DNA of 64,000 nt. Origin: Halorussus amylolyticus (GTDB lineage Archaea > Halobacteriota > Halobacteria > Halobacteriales > Haladaptataceae). The stretch lies in contig NZ_ML974133.1 in the NCBI RefSeq assembly GCF_004143485.2, positions 235,000 to 298,999 of the forward strand, given 5' to 3'. The position numbers and the translations under genes are program-made. The notes beneath the pieces were generated by a model. It had not been told where the DNA came from. It saw only the letters and a list, made by a program, of their open reading frames with translations, and made no database searches. Below, piece by piece: positions 53,286-61,978 of the stretch. Position 1 is the first letter of the stretch; each line of letters opens with the position of its first letter.

Positions 53286-54137
53286 ATGCCCATCTCTCGC
53301 CGGGGGTCCGGCGTCGTCCCCGCGATTCGCGCGCTCGCCTCGCAGGTCCACCCGGTGTTCATGCTCCCGCCAGTCGCCTGCTCGCTGTTCGGCGGCGTGT
53401 TGGCTGGCGCGTTCGCCCCGCTGGCGGGCGTTCTTCACACGACTGCCATCTTCGCAGCGGTGTACACCGCCCACGTCAAGGACGGCTACGTGGACTTCCA
53501 CGTCCGGGGCGAGGACGACGACCACCCCCTGACCGAGCGCGGATGCAAGCGGGCGCTCGCCGCTTCCACCGGCCTGTTTTTCGCGTGTCTCGCGGGCCTG
53601 TGGCTCGCGGTCGGTTTCGGCGCTGTCGCGCTCACGCTCCCGACGTGGCTCGTGGCGTACCACCACGCGCCCCAGTTGGACACCAACCCCGTGACCGCGA
53701 CCACGGGCTACCCGCTCGGCATCGCGCTCGCCATCCTCGGGGGCTACTACGCGCAGGCCGGGGCGCTCGGCGCGGTTCCGGTCGCGTTCGCCGCGGTTTT
53801 CCTCGTCCTGCTCTCGGGCGTGAAGGTCATCGACGACGCGCAGGACTACGACTACGACCGGTCCATCGACAAGCGGACCGTCGCGGTCGCGCTCGGTCCC
53901 GAGCGCGCCCGCACCGCGGCCTACGCGCTGATGGCGACTGCGCTCGTCCTCGTGGTCGGCTTCGCCGCGCTCGCGGTCTTCCCGCCGAGCAGCGTGGCCG
54001 CCACCGCCGGATTCGGGGCCGTGGCGGTCGTCGCGCGCCGGGCCGACCCGACGCTGGCGACCATGTTGCTGGTCCGGGGGTCGTACGTCTTCCTCGCGCT
54101 GTTGTTGGTGGCGGTGTGGTTCCGACCGCTCGCGTAG
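53286..54137 (+). CDS. UbiA family prenyltransferase
   Basis: 283-aa membrane enzyme with about eight helices. Two Asp-rich motifs that hold Mg-diphosphate are visible: KDGYVDFHVRGEDDD near residue 62 (in place of the usual NDxxDxxxD) and DDAQDYDYDRSIDKRT near 182. It attaches isoprenoid chains to a ring or lipid acceptor, for menaquinone, archaeal lipid or carotenoid pathways; the acceptor cannot be told. ATG 53286 lies about 30 nt after TTTTTATT. Confidence 0.85.
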   Translation: MPISRRGSGVVPAIRALASQVHPVFMLPPVACSLFGGVLAGAFAPLAGVLHTTAIFAAVYTAHVKDGYVDFHVRGEDDDHPLTERGCKRALAASTGLFFACLAGLWLAVGFGAVALTLPTWLVAYHHAPQLDTNPVTATTGYPLGIALAILGGYYAQAGALGAVPVAFAAVFLVLLSGVKVIDDAQDYDYDRSIDKRTVAVALGPERARTAAYALMATALVLVVGFAALAVFPPSSVAATAGFGAVAVVARRADPTLATMLLVRGSYVFLALLLVAVWFRPLA

Positions 54138-54304
54138 TCGCTTCGCCCCTGGGGATGGCTTCCGAGACGACGGTTTAGCCCCGGCCTATCGCCTCGAAAA
54201 TCGACGTTACGGCCGCGAAAACTCGGATTGCCCCGGAGTATTCGGTCGTTCACGCGATGAACGGTAGAGCCGTTTCTTTCCGAAACTCGGCGTGTGTCGA
54301 ACCG

Positions 54305-55027
54305 ATGGTACGAAAAACAGCACTCGTCGCGCTCGTCGCGCTCCTCGTCGTCGGGGGTTCGGCGGCGGCGCTCGGCGCGACGCCCGCGGCGACCGACGCA
54401 CCGGCGGTGCAGAACGACGCGCCGATGGTGCAAGACGACACGACCGAGGAGAACGAGACCGACGAGGACGACGAAGACGACGAGGAGACGACTGAGATGG
54501 ACGACGAAGACGAGGAGACCACCGAGATGACGACGACGGTGGCCGAGAACGAAACCGAGAGCGCGACCGTCACCTTCGAGAATCAGACCTCGAACGGGTC
54601 GGCTGTCGTGGTCAACGAGACGAATCTCCCCGAGGGCGGATTCGTGGTGATTCACACCGCTGCGAACGTCACGGGAGAGACGTACGACGACCCCGCGAAC
54701 GCCTCCATCGGCCCGGTCGTCGGGAACTCGACCTACCTCGAAGCCGGGACTCACGAGAACGTGACGGTCGAACTCAACGAGACGCTCGAAGAGAGCCAGC
54801 CGCTCGTGGCGATGGCCCATCAGGACACCGACGACGACCAGGAGTACAACTTCCCGGAGGCTGACGGTCCCTACACGCAGGACAACCTCCCGGTAGTCGA
54901 TTTGGCGCTCGTGACGCTCGAAGACGGTGAGATGAACGAGACGACCGAGATGACGGAGACGACCGAAGAAGACGAGATGACGACCGAGATGGACGACGAG
55001 GACGAGGAGACGACGACCGAAGAGTAG
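54305..55027 (+). CDS. DUF7282 surface protein with acidic low-complexity flanks
   Basis: 240-aa secreted protein. Residues 1-25 are a signal peptide (VRKTALVALVALLVVGGSAA). Residues 38-75 and 220-240 are Asp/Glu/Thr repeats (DEDDEDDEETTEM type). The core, about 85-215, has the DUF7282 pattern (SNGSAVVVNETNLPEGGFVV; YLEAGTHENVTVELNETL). Many NxT/S sequons suggest N-glycosylation. Probably cell-surface bound. The ATG at 54305 is taken because a longer start gives no signal. Confidence 0.85.
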   Translation: MVRKTALVALVALLVVGGSAAALGATPAATDAPAVQNDAPMVQDDTTEENETDEDDEDDEETTEMDDEDEETTEMTTTVAENETESATVTFENQTSNGSAVVVNETNLPEGGFVVIHTAANVTGETYDDPANASIGPVVGNSTYLEAGTHENVTVELNETLEESQPLVAMAHQDTDDDQEYNFPEADGPYTQDNLPVVDLALVTLEDGEMNETTEMTETTEEDEMTTEMDDEDEETTTEE

Positions 55028-55040
55028 ACCGAACCGACGG

Positions 55041-55430
55041 CTACTCGCGGTCCGCGACCGACCGACACCGAGCGACCCACTTTTTTTCGAAGGCGTCCGC
55101 GCTCACTACTCGACCGGCGAGGTCGCCGATTTCGGTGACGCCCTCGTCCTCGCACCACTCGACGCACCGCCGATACGTGCCCATCGGGAGGTCGTCGTCG
55201 TCCCGAGTCGCGCGGAGTTCGGTCGCACCCGAGAGGAAGGCGACGAACGCACGAGTGTGGCCGTCCGTGAGGGTCCAGCGCCCCTCGATTTCCCGGACCG
55301 GAAGCGGGTCGTAGTTCGGGTCGTCGAAGTCGAACCACTGCGTTACGAGCGCGAGTTTGCGTCCGTTGAGGTAGAGTTGGCTCGGTCGAACGCCGGTGAG
55401 CGGAACTGCGAAAACTTCGGCGTCTCTCAT
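55041..55430 (-). CDS. ParB-like protein of unknown role
   Basis: 129-aa protein. The stretch VREIEGRWTLTDGHTRAFVA recalls the ParB/Srx nuclease-fold motif (DGHHR), with QLYLNGRKLALVTQWFDFDD before it. It is too short for a partition protein and carries no HTH, so a ParB-domain enzyme or binding protein is possible. Start at 55430 (MRDAEVFAVPLTG); 19 upstream codons overlap the next promoter. Convergent with the surface protein gene. Confidence 0.65.
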   Translation of the reverse strand: MRDAEVFAVPLTGVRPSQLYLNGRKLALVTQWFDFDDPNYDPLPVREIEGRWTLTDGHTRAFVAFLSGATELRATRDDDDLPMGTYRRCVEWCEDEGVTEIGDLAGRVVSADAFEKKWVARCRSVADRE

Positions 55431-55485
55431 GTGTCGGCGTCGTGACTCCTCAAGCCTTAATCTACCGGCGAACGAAGATTCTCGC

Positions 55486-56382
55486 ATGAACGTCGAGGGG
55501 CCGTGGACACACGAACAGGCCGTGGTGAACGACGTGCGACTCCACTACGTCGAGGCGGGCGAGGAAGGCGACCCGCTCGTGGTTCTCCTCCACGGCTTTC
55601 CGGAGTTCTGGTACTCGTGGCGACGCCAGATTCCCGCGCTCGCGGACGCCGGATACCGAGTCGTCGCGCCCGATATGCGCGGGTACGCGACCTCCGAGAA
55701 GCCTCGCGGGGTGTCGAGCTACCGAACCGAGAAATTGGTCGGCGACGTGGCGGGACTCGTCGAACACTGCGGCGCGGAGTCCGCGCGCGTGGTCGGCCAC
55801 GACTGGGGCGGACTGGTGGCGTGGGAGACCGCGATTCGACGCCCCGACGTTGTGGACCGATTGTCGGTCCTGAACGCGCCCCACCCCGGTCGGTACCGCG
55901 AGGAACTCCGACGAAACGCCGACCAGATTCGCCGGTCGTGGTACGTGGGATGGTTTCAGGTTCCGCGCGTCCCCGATTTCCTGCTCGGTGCGCGCGACGG
56001 TGCCGGAGTCGCGAAACTGCTCGAAGACACCGCAGGCCCGGACACCTTCTCGAAGACCGACCTCCGGCGCTACCGCGAGGCGGCGAGCCAACCGGGAGCC
56101 GTGACCGCGGCGCTGAATTACTACCGCGCGGTGTTTCGTGAAGGTCTCGGCGAGGAGGTCCGGGCGCTCGTCGCCGACGAGCGCCCGGACCGCGAGGTTC
56201 GAGTCCCGACTCTCCTGCTCTGGGGCGAGGACGACCCGGCGCTCGGCGTGGCGTTGACCGATGGACTGGACCCGTGGGTGGCCGACCTCCGAATCGAGCG
56301 GTTCCCCGACGCGACTCACTGGCTTCAGCACGACCGACCCGAGGAAGTCACCGAGTCGCTCCTCGGGTTCTTCGGCGAGTAG
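55486..56382 (+). CDS. Alpha/beta hydrolase, epoxide-hydrolase-like
   Basis: 298-aa soluble alpha/beta-fold enzyme. Oxyanion HGFPEFWYSWRRQIPALA (HGxP as in epoxide hydrolases and haloalkane dehalogenases), nucleophile Asp in VVGHDWGGLVAWE, acid in LLLWGEDDPALG and catalytic His in FPDATHWLQHD. The cap domain spans about 140-220 with two Tyr (SWYVGW, NYYRAVF) that could open an epoxide. Substrate unknown. Confidence 0.9.
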   Translation: MNVEGPWTHEQAVVNDVRLHYVEAGEEGDPLVVLLHGFPEFWYSWRRQIPALADAGYRVVAPDMRGYATSEKPRGVSSYRTEKLVGDVAGLVEHCGAESARVVGHDWGGLVAWETAIRRPDVVDRLSVLNAPHPGRYREELRRNADQIRRSWYVGWFQVPRVPDFLLGARDGAGVAKLLEDTAGPDTFSKTDLRRYREAASQPGAVTAALNYYRAVFREGLGEEVRALVADERPDREVRVPTLLLWGEDDPALGVALTDGLDPWVADLRIERFPDATHWLQHDRPEEVTESLLGFFGE

Positions 56383-56489
56383 TGACTGTTCACTGGCGAG
56401 TGGCGACCGTTCGCCGACGGGTAGCGACTCGCGGGCCGCGAGTCGCTACTCGTTTCGCGAGGCGAGACACCAGTCGTCTCTCGGAGTCG

Positions 56490-57032
56490 CTACACGGCGT
56501 CCTCCGGAAGTCGGACGATTTCCTCGGGGTTCTGGAACGCGTAGAGGACCAGCGACCCGTCCAGTCGCTGGCTCCGGAGGAGGTCGCGGGCCGCGCCGCG
56601 GTCCACGTCCGCGATGATTTCGACCGCGGTCAGCAGGTCGTCCTGATTGATACCGAGTTCGCCCCTGTCGATTTCGACGCCCTCGGGCGCTCGCACGCTT
56701 TCCAGCATCACCCGCACGAACTCCGCGAGGTCGGTGGTCTCGGCGAGTCGCTCGTGCCACGACGCCGGGTAGATGCTGACTCTCCCGTCGAGGTCGTAGA
56801 GTCGCTCGCCCGGTTGCCACGTCCGAGCGTCGGTCAGGCGGTCGTCGAGCGAGGTCCGTATCCGGTCGAGGTCGTAGTCGAGTTCCTCGGCGTACGCCTC
56901 CACGAGGTCGCGCGGAATCCCCGGTCCCTCGACGGGGTGGTGGCGTTCGAGATACTCGACCAGTTTCGTCGCCGTGAAGTAGTCGTCGTGGTGCGAGAGC
57001 CGGTCCGCGAGGTCAGAATCGACGGCTGTCAT
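56490..57032 (-). CDS. Conserved hypothetical protein
   Basis: 180-aa soluble acidic protein starting MTAVDSDLADRLSHHDDYFT. Mostly helical by composition; no metal, nucleotide or membrane motif. The middle part RVSIYPASWHERLAETTDLA and the end LLRSQRLDGSLVLYAFQNPE look conserved in type. Divergent from the amidotransferase gene. Family not recognised. Confidence 0.72.
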   Translation of the reverse strand: MTAVDSDLADRLSHHDDYFTATKLVEYLERHHPVEGPGIPRDLVEAYAEELDYDLDRIRTSLDDRLTDARTWQPGERLYDLDGRVSIYPASWHERLAETTDLAEFVRVMLESVRAPEGVEIDRGELGINQDDLLTAVEIIADVDRGAARDLLRSQRLDGSLVLYAFQNPEEIVRLPEDAV

Positions 57033-57166
57033 AGCACTGACCCACGACGCCGACCGTCAAAAGCGTCCGCGTAAGGAATCTGAGAGGCGCGAGTCGGCAC
57101 GGTCTCCTCGTCGCGGATTTCCGCGGGAGATAGTCTTTTGGCCCCGCGACACGCGATTGCTACCAG

Positions 57167-57802
57167 ATGCTACTCGTCCTCGAAAACGAGGTGGACCCCG
57201 ACACGCGCTACTTCGTCCCCGAAATCGTCCGGTACCTATCGGAACACGACGTGTACACCTACGCCGACGAGGGCGGTCAACCGTCCGTAGAGGACGTGGA
57301 CGGCGTCGTGATAAGCGGGAGCACCGCGGGCGTGTACGACCGCGAGGACTACCCGTGGATGGACGAACAGGCCGAACTCGTCCGGGAGTTGGTCGAGCGC
57401 GAGATTCCGACGCTCGGGGTCTGCTTCGGCCACCAGATAATCAACCACGCGCTCGGCGGCCGCGTCGAACACCGGGGGCTGACCAACCGACTCGTTCGGG
57501 CCGACTTCGACGACGACCCGCTCTTTTCGGGCGTCAACGACGTGGTTCCGATGGTCCACGGCGACCACGTCGTCGAGCGCGGCGACGGGATGGAGCGAAT
57601 CGGGTCGGCCGACTACTACGAGAATCTCGCCACGCGCCACCGCGATGCGCCGGTCTGGACGGTCCAGTACCACCCGGAGTTCACCGACCGACTCCTCGGT
57701 CGGATTCGCGACGACTTCGGATGGGAGGAAACAGATTTGTCGTTCTCGGACGTGAGCGTCGAGGAGACGTTTCGGAATTTCGAGCGACTGGCGAGCGAGT
57801 GA
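57167..57802 (+). CDS. Class I glutamine amidotransferase (GuaA subunit A-like)
   Basis: 211-aa single amidotransferase domain. Catalytic Cys in TLGVCFGHQIINHALGG and His/Glu in VQYHPEFTDR. It resembles the amidotransferase subunit of archaeal GMP synthase or a YfeJ-like stand-alone enzyme. No synthetase gene (guaAb) lies beside it, so the acceptor of the ammonia, or a peptidase role, is open. ATG 57167. Confidence 0.88.
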   Translation: MLLVLENEVDPDTRYFVPEIVRYLSEHDVYTYADEGGQPSVEDVDGVVISGSTAGVYDREDYPWMDEQAELVRELVEREIPTLGVCFGHQIINHALGGRVEHRGLTNRLVRADFDDDPLFSGVNDVVPMVHGDHVVERGDGMERIGSADYYENLATRHRDAPVWTVQYHPEFTDRLLGRIRDDFGWEETDLSFSDVSVEETFRNFERLASE

Positions 57803-57826
57803 CCTGCCGGGAAGCGAGTAACCGAA

Positions 57827-59008
57827 CTACTTCGCGGTACTCACAATTTTCACCACGTCGCCTTCCTCCAGTTCGTAGTCGTCGCTGATGTCGCGGTTCG
57901 TCTTGCCGTTGACGGCGTGGAGATAGCCGTCGCCGATATCGGAGTGGACCGCGTACGCGAGGTCCTTCGGAGTCGAACCCCGGCGCAGGAGGAAGGCGTC
58001 GGGGAGGACGTTGCCCTTCGCGTCGGTCCACTTGGTCTCGTTCTGGACCGGGAAGGCGGTGATTCGGTCGAGCAGACCGTACACCGCCTCGTCGAGCGCG
58101 TCCTGCACGCCGGTCCCGCCCCAGTCGGTCATGACCTCCCGAATCTTGTTCAGGCCCGCCTCCTGTTCTGCCGAGAGGTCGCCGACTATTTCGAAGTCCT
58201 CGTCGCCGGGGTCGTACTCGACGACTCCGGCCTCCGCGGCCTGCCGGAGCGCCAGTTCGCCCTCGGCGGTCGCGGGGATGACGGGCTTGCCGGTCGCTTT
58301 CAGGGCCTCGATGTTCTCGGGCGGGGCCACGTCGGCCTTGTTCGCCACCAGGATAATCGGTTTCGTGCGCTCGCGCACGTCGCGGGCGAGCGCGACCCGG
58401 TGGTCGTCGGTCCACTGAATCGGGTCGTCGGGGTAGTCGAGTTCGCGGAGGCTGGCGGCCACGTCGGCCTCGCTCGCGCCGAACCCGGTCAGCATGTCGG
58501 CGAGCGCCTCGTCGATGTCGAAGTCGGGCGACCGCGACTGGCGCTCGACCGTCTCCCAGTTTCGGTCGATGATGCCCGCGAGCCACTGGTCCATCTCCTC
58601 CTCGATGAAATCGACCTCCTCGACCGGGTCGTAGGAACCGACCTCGACCGGTTCGCCCTCCTCGTTCGTCCCACCGGAGGCGTCCACGACGTTGATTATC
58701 GCGTCGGCGTTCGTGAGTTCGTCCAGAAATTGGTTGCCGAGACCCCGCCCCTCGTGCGCGCCGGCGACGAGTCCGGCCACGTCGAGGAGTTCGATGGGGA
58801 CGTATCGCTTGCCGTCGCGGCAGTTCTCGTCGCCACAGCGCTCGTCGCGTTCGAGGCAGGGACAGCCGGTTCGGACGTGGCTCACGCCCCGGTTCGCGTC
58901 GATAGTCGTGAAGGGGTAGTTCGCCACGTCCACGTCGGACATCGTGGCGGCCTTGTAGAAGGTGGACTTGCCCGCGTTGGGCTTGCCCGCGAGCGCGATG
59001 GAAATCAT
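57827..59008 (-). CDS. ychF: YchF/OLA1-type GTPase with TGS domain
   Basis: 393-aa Obg-family protein. G1 AGKPNAGKSTFYKAA, G2 region NYPFTTID, G3 LLDVAGLVAGAHEGRG and G4 LVANKAD (a NKxD that binds guanine). A Cys-rich insert (CPCLERDERCGDENC) lies after G2 and is particular to archaeal members. The C-terminal TGS domain ends in DYELEEGDVVKIVSTAK. Start at 59008. Associated with ribosomes; exact task unsettled. Confidence 0.93.
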   Translation of the reverse strand: MISIALAGKPNAGKSTFYKAATMSDVDVANYPFTTIDANRGVSHVRTGCPCLERDERCGDENCRDGKRYVPIELLDVAGLVAGAHEGRGLGNQFLDELTNADAIINVVDASGGTNEEGEPVEVGSYDPVEEVDFIEEEMDQWLAGIIDRNWETVERQSRSPDFDIDEALADMLTGFGASEADVAASLRELDYPDDPIQWTDDHRVALARDVRERTKPIILVANKADVAPPENIEALKATGKPVIPATAEGELALRQAAEAGVVEYDPGDEDFEIVGDLSAEQEAGLNKIREVMTDWGGTGVQDALDEAVYGLLDRITAFPVQNETKWTDAKGNVLPDAFLLRRGSTPKDLAYAVHSDIGDGYLHAVNGKTNRDISDDYELEEGDVVKIVSTAK

Positions 59009-59171
59009 GCGCGTGACTACCGGCGTGTCCGGGAACTGCCTTTCGGTTCCGTAGACCGGACTCACCGACGGTCACGACGCTCCCTGAATCGGTCGCTTGC
59101 GCCAGCGAACGCGATTCATCTGCCCGAATACTTTTCCACGGATTCGGCCTACATCACCCGTGGGGGAAACA

Positions 59172-59882
59172 ATGAGTGAGAAAATGGGACGGAGTGGAAC
59201 GGAAACGACGAAAGAATCCGTGATTGGGGCGGTTTCGAGGGTAGCCGACCGAATCGAGACGAATCGGTCGAGCGGGGCGTCGAGACGCGGAATGTCGGGG
59301 CCGTTCGTGGTAATCGACCTCGGGCCGGTCGCGGAGCGATTCTTCGGCGACTCGAACTCCGAGGGGTTAGAAGAGCGCGCCGAGTCTGCCCTCGACGCGG
59401 TGAACACCGGAATGCAGGCGACGAGTAGTTCCGACCGGGATGGTCAGAGCCAAGGCCGAGGCATGCTCTCGCGACTGTTCGTCGTCGGTCTCGTCGTCGG
59501 TCTCGGATACGTACTCCGAAGACGAGGTGGGTCGCTCGGCGGAGTACTCCGCCGAGCGACCGAGCGCATGCGCTCGACCGCGGACGAGACCGCCGACCGA
59601 ACGGACGAGGCCGCCGACCGAACGGAAACCGTCGCCGGAACGGCCGCCCAGCGAATCCGAGAGACCGGCGAGATGGCGGCCCAACAGGTCGAACAGGGGA
59701 GCGAGATGGTCGCCACCCGAATCGAAGAGGGCGGCGAGACGGCGTCCGACCGCGTCGAAGAGAGCGGCGAAATGGCCGCCGACCGGATGGAGGAGGCCGC
59801 GGACACGGCCGAAGAGACCGCCGAGGAGGCCGAACAGGCGTCCGCCGAGATGTCCGATTCCGGCGAAGAGACCGAAGAATAA
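59172..59882 (+). CDS. Membrane-anchored protein with 11-residue repeats
   Basis: 236-aa protein: soluble N-terminal part (1-98), one membrane helix (about 99-116, LSRLFVVGLVVGLGYVL) and a long charged helix. From residue 161 the sequence shows an 11-residue period: VEQGSEMVATR, IEEGGETASDR, VEESGEMAADR. Such hendecads are found in group 3 LEA proteins and amphipathic lipid-binding helices. Start ATG 59172. No named family. Divergent from ychF. Confidence 0.72.
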   Translation: MSEKMGRSGTETTKESVIGAVSRVADRIETNRSSGASRRGMSGPFVVIDLGPVAERFFGDSNSEGLEERAESALDAVNTGMQATSSSDRDGQSQGRGMLSRLFVVGLVVGLGYVLRRRGGSLGGVLRRATERMRSTADETADRTDEAADRTETVAGTAAQRIRETGEMAAQQVEQGSEMVATRIEEGGETASDRVEESGEMAADRMEEAADTAEETAEEAEQASAEMSDSGEETEE

Positions 59883-59998
59883 CGCGGACTCGGGCGACCT
59901 TCGCGAACGCCGTTTTGACCCGGCGAGCGGAGCGGGTCGCTCGTCGGGTCGGCCCCGGCCACAAAGGGCTACACCAACCTCGTCGTACCACCGATGCC

Positions 59999-60208
59999 AT
60001 GACGGCAGTGAAAATCATCAAAGTACTCGGCACTTCGGAGGAATCGTGGCAGGACGCCGCCGAAGAGGCGTTCCGGCAGGCGAGCAAAACCGTGGACGAC
60101 ATCAGCGGCGTCGAAGTCGAGGACTGGACCGCGAACGTCGAGAACGGCGAGATTACGGAGTACCACGCGACCGCGGAAATCGCGTTCCCGGTCCACGACG
60201 AGCAGTAG
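59999..60208 (+). CDS. Dodecin, flavin storage protein
   Basis: 69-aa protein matching archaeal dodecin, which builds hollow 12-mers that bind riboflavin or lumichrome in pairs. Landmarks: VKIIKVLGTSEESWQDAAEE, the flavin-stacking Trp in VEVEDWTANV and EYHATAEIAFPV. Start ATG 59999. A 21-bp tandem repeat begins 30 nt after its stop. Confidence 0.94.
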   Translation: MTAVKIIKVLGTSEESWQDAAEEAFRQASKTVDDISGVEVEDWTANVENGEITEYHATAEIAFPVHDEQ

Positions 60209-60237
60209 CGACCGGGATTCGACTTCGACCCGACACG

Positions 60238-60318
60238 GAACCGACCTCGATTCGCTCAGAACCGACCTCGATTCGCTCAGAACCGACCTCGATTCGCTCA
60301 GAACCGACCTCGATTCGT
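60238..60318. repeat. 21-bp tandem repeat, 3.9 copies
   Basis: Three exact 21-bp units (60238-60258, 60259-60279, 60280-60300) and 17-18 bases of a fourth, each starting GAACCGACCTCGATTCG. The unit is a multiple of three. The last copies overlap the 3' end of the minus-strand gene at 60298-61065, supplying its last codons and stop. No spacer sequence, so not CRISPR. Confidence 0.9.
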
Positions 60319-61065
60319 CAGTAGAAAGCCGAATACCACCGCCGGGAAGGCGAGCGGCGCGGCGACGAAGCCCGCCATCCACGGATTTGCGCCCGTCGCG
60401 AACGCCGCGACCGACCCGACGAGAGCGAGGGCGACGACGAACCCGATAGCTCGCCAGTCGTCGCGGGAGAGCGCCGACCCGGCCGCAACTCCGAGGAGCG
60501 CGACCGGACCGAACGTCTCCTCGACCATGAGAAACGATTCGGACGCGCCCGAGAAGACGGTGTCGTAGGCGTTCGTGGCGGCGACGGCGACTCCCGCGAC
60601 GACCGGGACCGCGAGCGCCGACCGAGGCGCGAGCGGTCGAAACGACCCGGTTCGTGCGACCAGCGCGCCGACGACGAGCGCGAGCGACCCGAGTCCGGTC
60701 AGGAAGACCCGAATCGAGGTTCCGATGCCGGAGATGATACCGCCACCATACCCCAAATCGTACTCGTAGTAGGTGCCGTCACGGTCGAGATACTGGGCGT
60801 CTCCGAGCGCGTCGATTGCGGCGTCGTCGTCGCCGCGCCACAGCGTCGAGGATTCGCTCTCGTGTGCGGCGTCGAGTGCGCGCTGGGCGTCCGGCGGGAG
60901 GTCGGCGTACGCGACGACCGAATCTCCGGGAGGTTCGCTTCCGACCTCCTCGTACTGGAGGACGAACACCGACGACTGGCCGTGGTGCGGAAAGAGGTAC
61001 AGCGGGTGTGCGAGAACCGCGAGTCCGAGGACCACGAGGAGGACGGCGACGCGACGGTGGGACAT
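60298..61065 (-). CDS. Hypothetical membrane protein with exported domain
   Basis: 255-aa protein. An N-terminal helix (about 6-25) is followed by an extracytoplasmic part (30-115) with EEVGSEPPGDSVVAYADLPP, which recalls the small DUF7979-like haloarchaeal domain, then four or five helices (about 118-250). The C-terminal residues LTNRGRF and the TGA come from the tandem repeat at 60238-60318, so the end of the protein was probably moved by repeat expansion. Function unknown. Confidence 0.75.
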   Translation of the reverse strand: MSHRRVAVLLVVLGLAVLAHPLYLFPHHGQSSVFVLQYEEVGSEPPGDSVVAYADLPPDAQRALDAAHESESSTLWRGDDDAAIDALGDAQYLDRDGTYYEYDLGYGGGIISGIGTSIRVFLTGLGSLALVVGALVARTGSFRPLAPRSALAVPVVAGVAVAATNAYDTVFSGASESFLMVEETFGPVALLGVAAGSALSRDDWRAIGFVVALALVGSVAAFATGANPWMAGFVAAPLAFPAVVFGFLLTNRGRF

Positions 61066-61103
61066 ACCGCCTGATTTTCAGCCAGCCGACAAATTTCTTG
61101 CGT

Positions 61104-61835
61104 CTACAACTCCACGGCCATCATCACTTCGTCCACGTACTCGCCGTCGATTTTGTAGTGGTCCTCTCGGACCGCCTCGGTCTCCCAGCCGTGTTGGCTC
61201 AGGAACTCGATGGCGTCGTCGTTCGAGGACGGGACGCTGTTGTACACCTTCTCGTAGCCGTTCGAGGCCGCCCAGTTCAGGCCGCGTTCGAGCAGGTGGC
61301 TCCCGATGCCGTGGCCCCGGTACTCTTCGAGGACGCCGACCGTGAGTTCGGCGGTGTGCGCGAGTTTGTCGAGTTCGGGCGCGTGGATGTGGACCCACCC
61401 GACTACCTCGTCGCCCACGGTGGCGACGAAGAACATCCGAGATTCGAGTTCGTTGTGCCGGAGCAGGGTGTCCTGATGGTCCACCTCGTCGGCCACGCTC
61501 TCGGCGACGATGTAGCGCCCCTGCTCGGCGACCCGCCGAATCGCGCCCACGATGCCCGAGAGGTCCTCCTGACGCGCGGGCCGGATAGAGAACTCGACGC
61601 CCGAGTCCTCGTACTCCTCGACCGCTCCGGCCTCGAACGCCGCCCGAAGCCGACCCTCGTCCTCCTCGACGTAGCCGTCGCGCTTGAGGATGGCGACGTG
61701 GTGGCGGAAGCCGCCGGGGTCCACGCGCAGGCGGTCGCGCACGTCGTCGGCATCCACCTCGCCGTGGCTCTCGACGAACTCGTAGATTCGCTTGCGGTCC
61801 TCGTGGCCGAACTCCAGCGTCTCCGAGAAGTTCAT
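61104..61835 (-). CDS. Winged-helix domain fused to GNAT acetyltransferase
   Basis: 243-aa fusion. Residues 8-72 form a winged helix (DRKRIYEFVESHGEVDADDV, then GGFRHHVAILKRDGYVEEDE), residues 85-243 a GNAT domain with the acetyl-CoA loop LEEYRGHGIGSHLLERGL. A DNA-binding acetyltransferase could modify a regulator or chromatin-like protein; this is inference. Start at 61835; a TATA-like ATTAAGTAA on the minus strand, about 27 nt upstream, supports a leaderless message. Confidence 0.85.
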   Translation of the reverse strand: MNFSETLEFGHEDRKRIYEFVESHGEVDADDVRDRLRVDPGGFRHHVAILKRDGYVEEDEGRLRAAFEAGAVEEYEDSGVEFSIRPARQEDLSGIVGAIRRVAEQGRYIVAESVADEVDHQDTLLRHNELESRMFFVATVGDEVVGWVHIHAPELDKLAHTAELTVGVLEEYRGHGIGSHLLERGLNWAASNGYEKVYNSVPSSNDDAIEFLSQHGWETEAVREDHYKIDGEYVDEVMMAVEL

Positions 61836-61978
61836 GGTTAATGATAACACTTCGCAGTTACTTAATCCTTACTCGGCCCCGATGGTCGTGTTGGGTTGGA
61901 CAGAATCGAATGACTACGACCGGACACCCCCCATTTACCGACCGTTCCGGCGGTACAAACGTCCGAGCGAAGCGCGGC

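Noticed and set aside
60238-60318. CRISPR array
   Set aside because: The 21-bp units are directly adjacent with no spacers.
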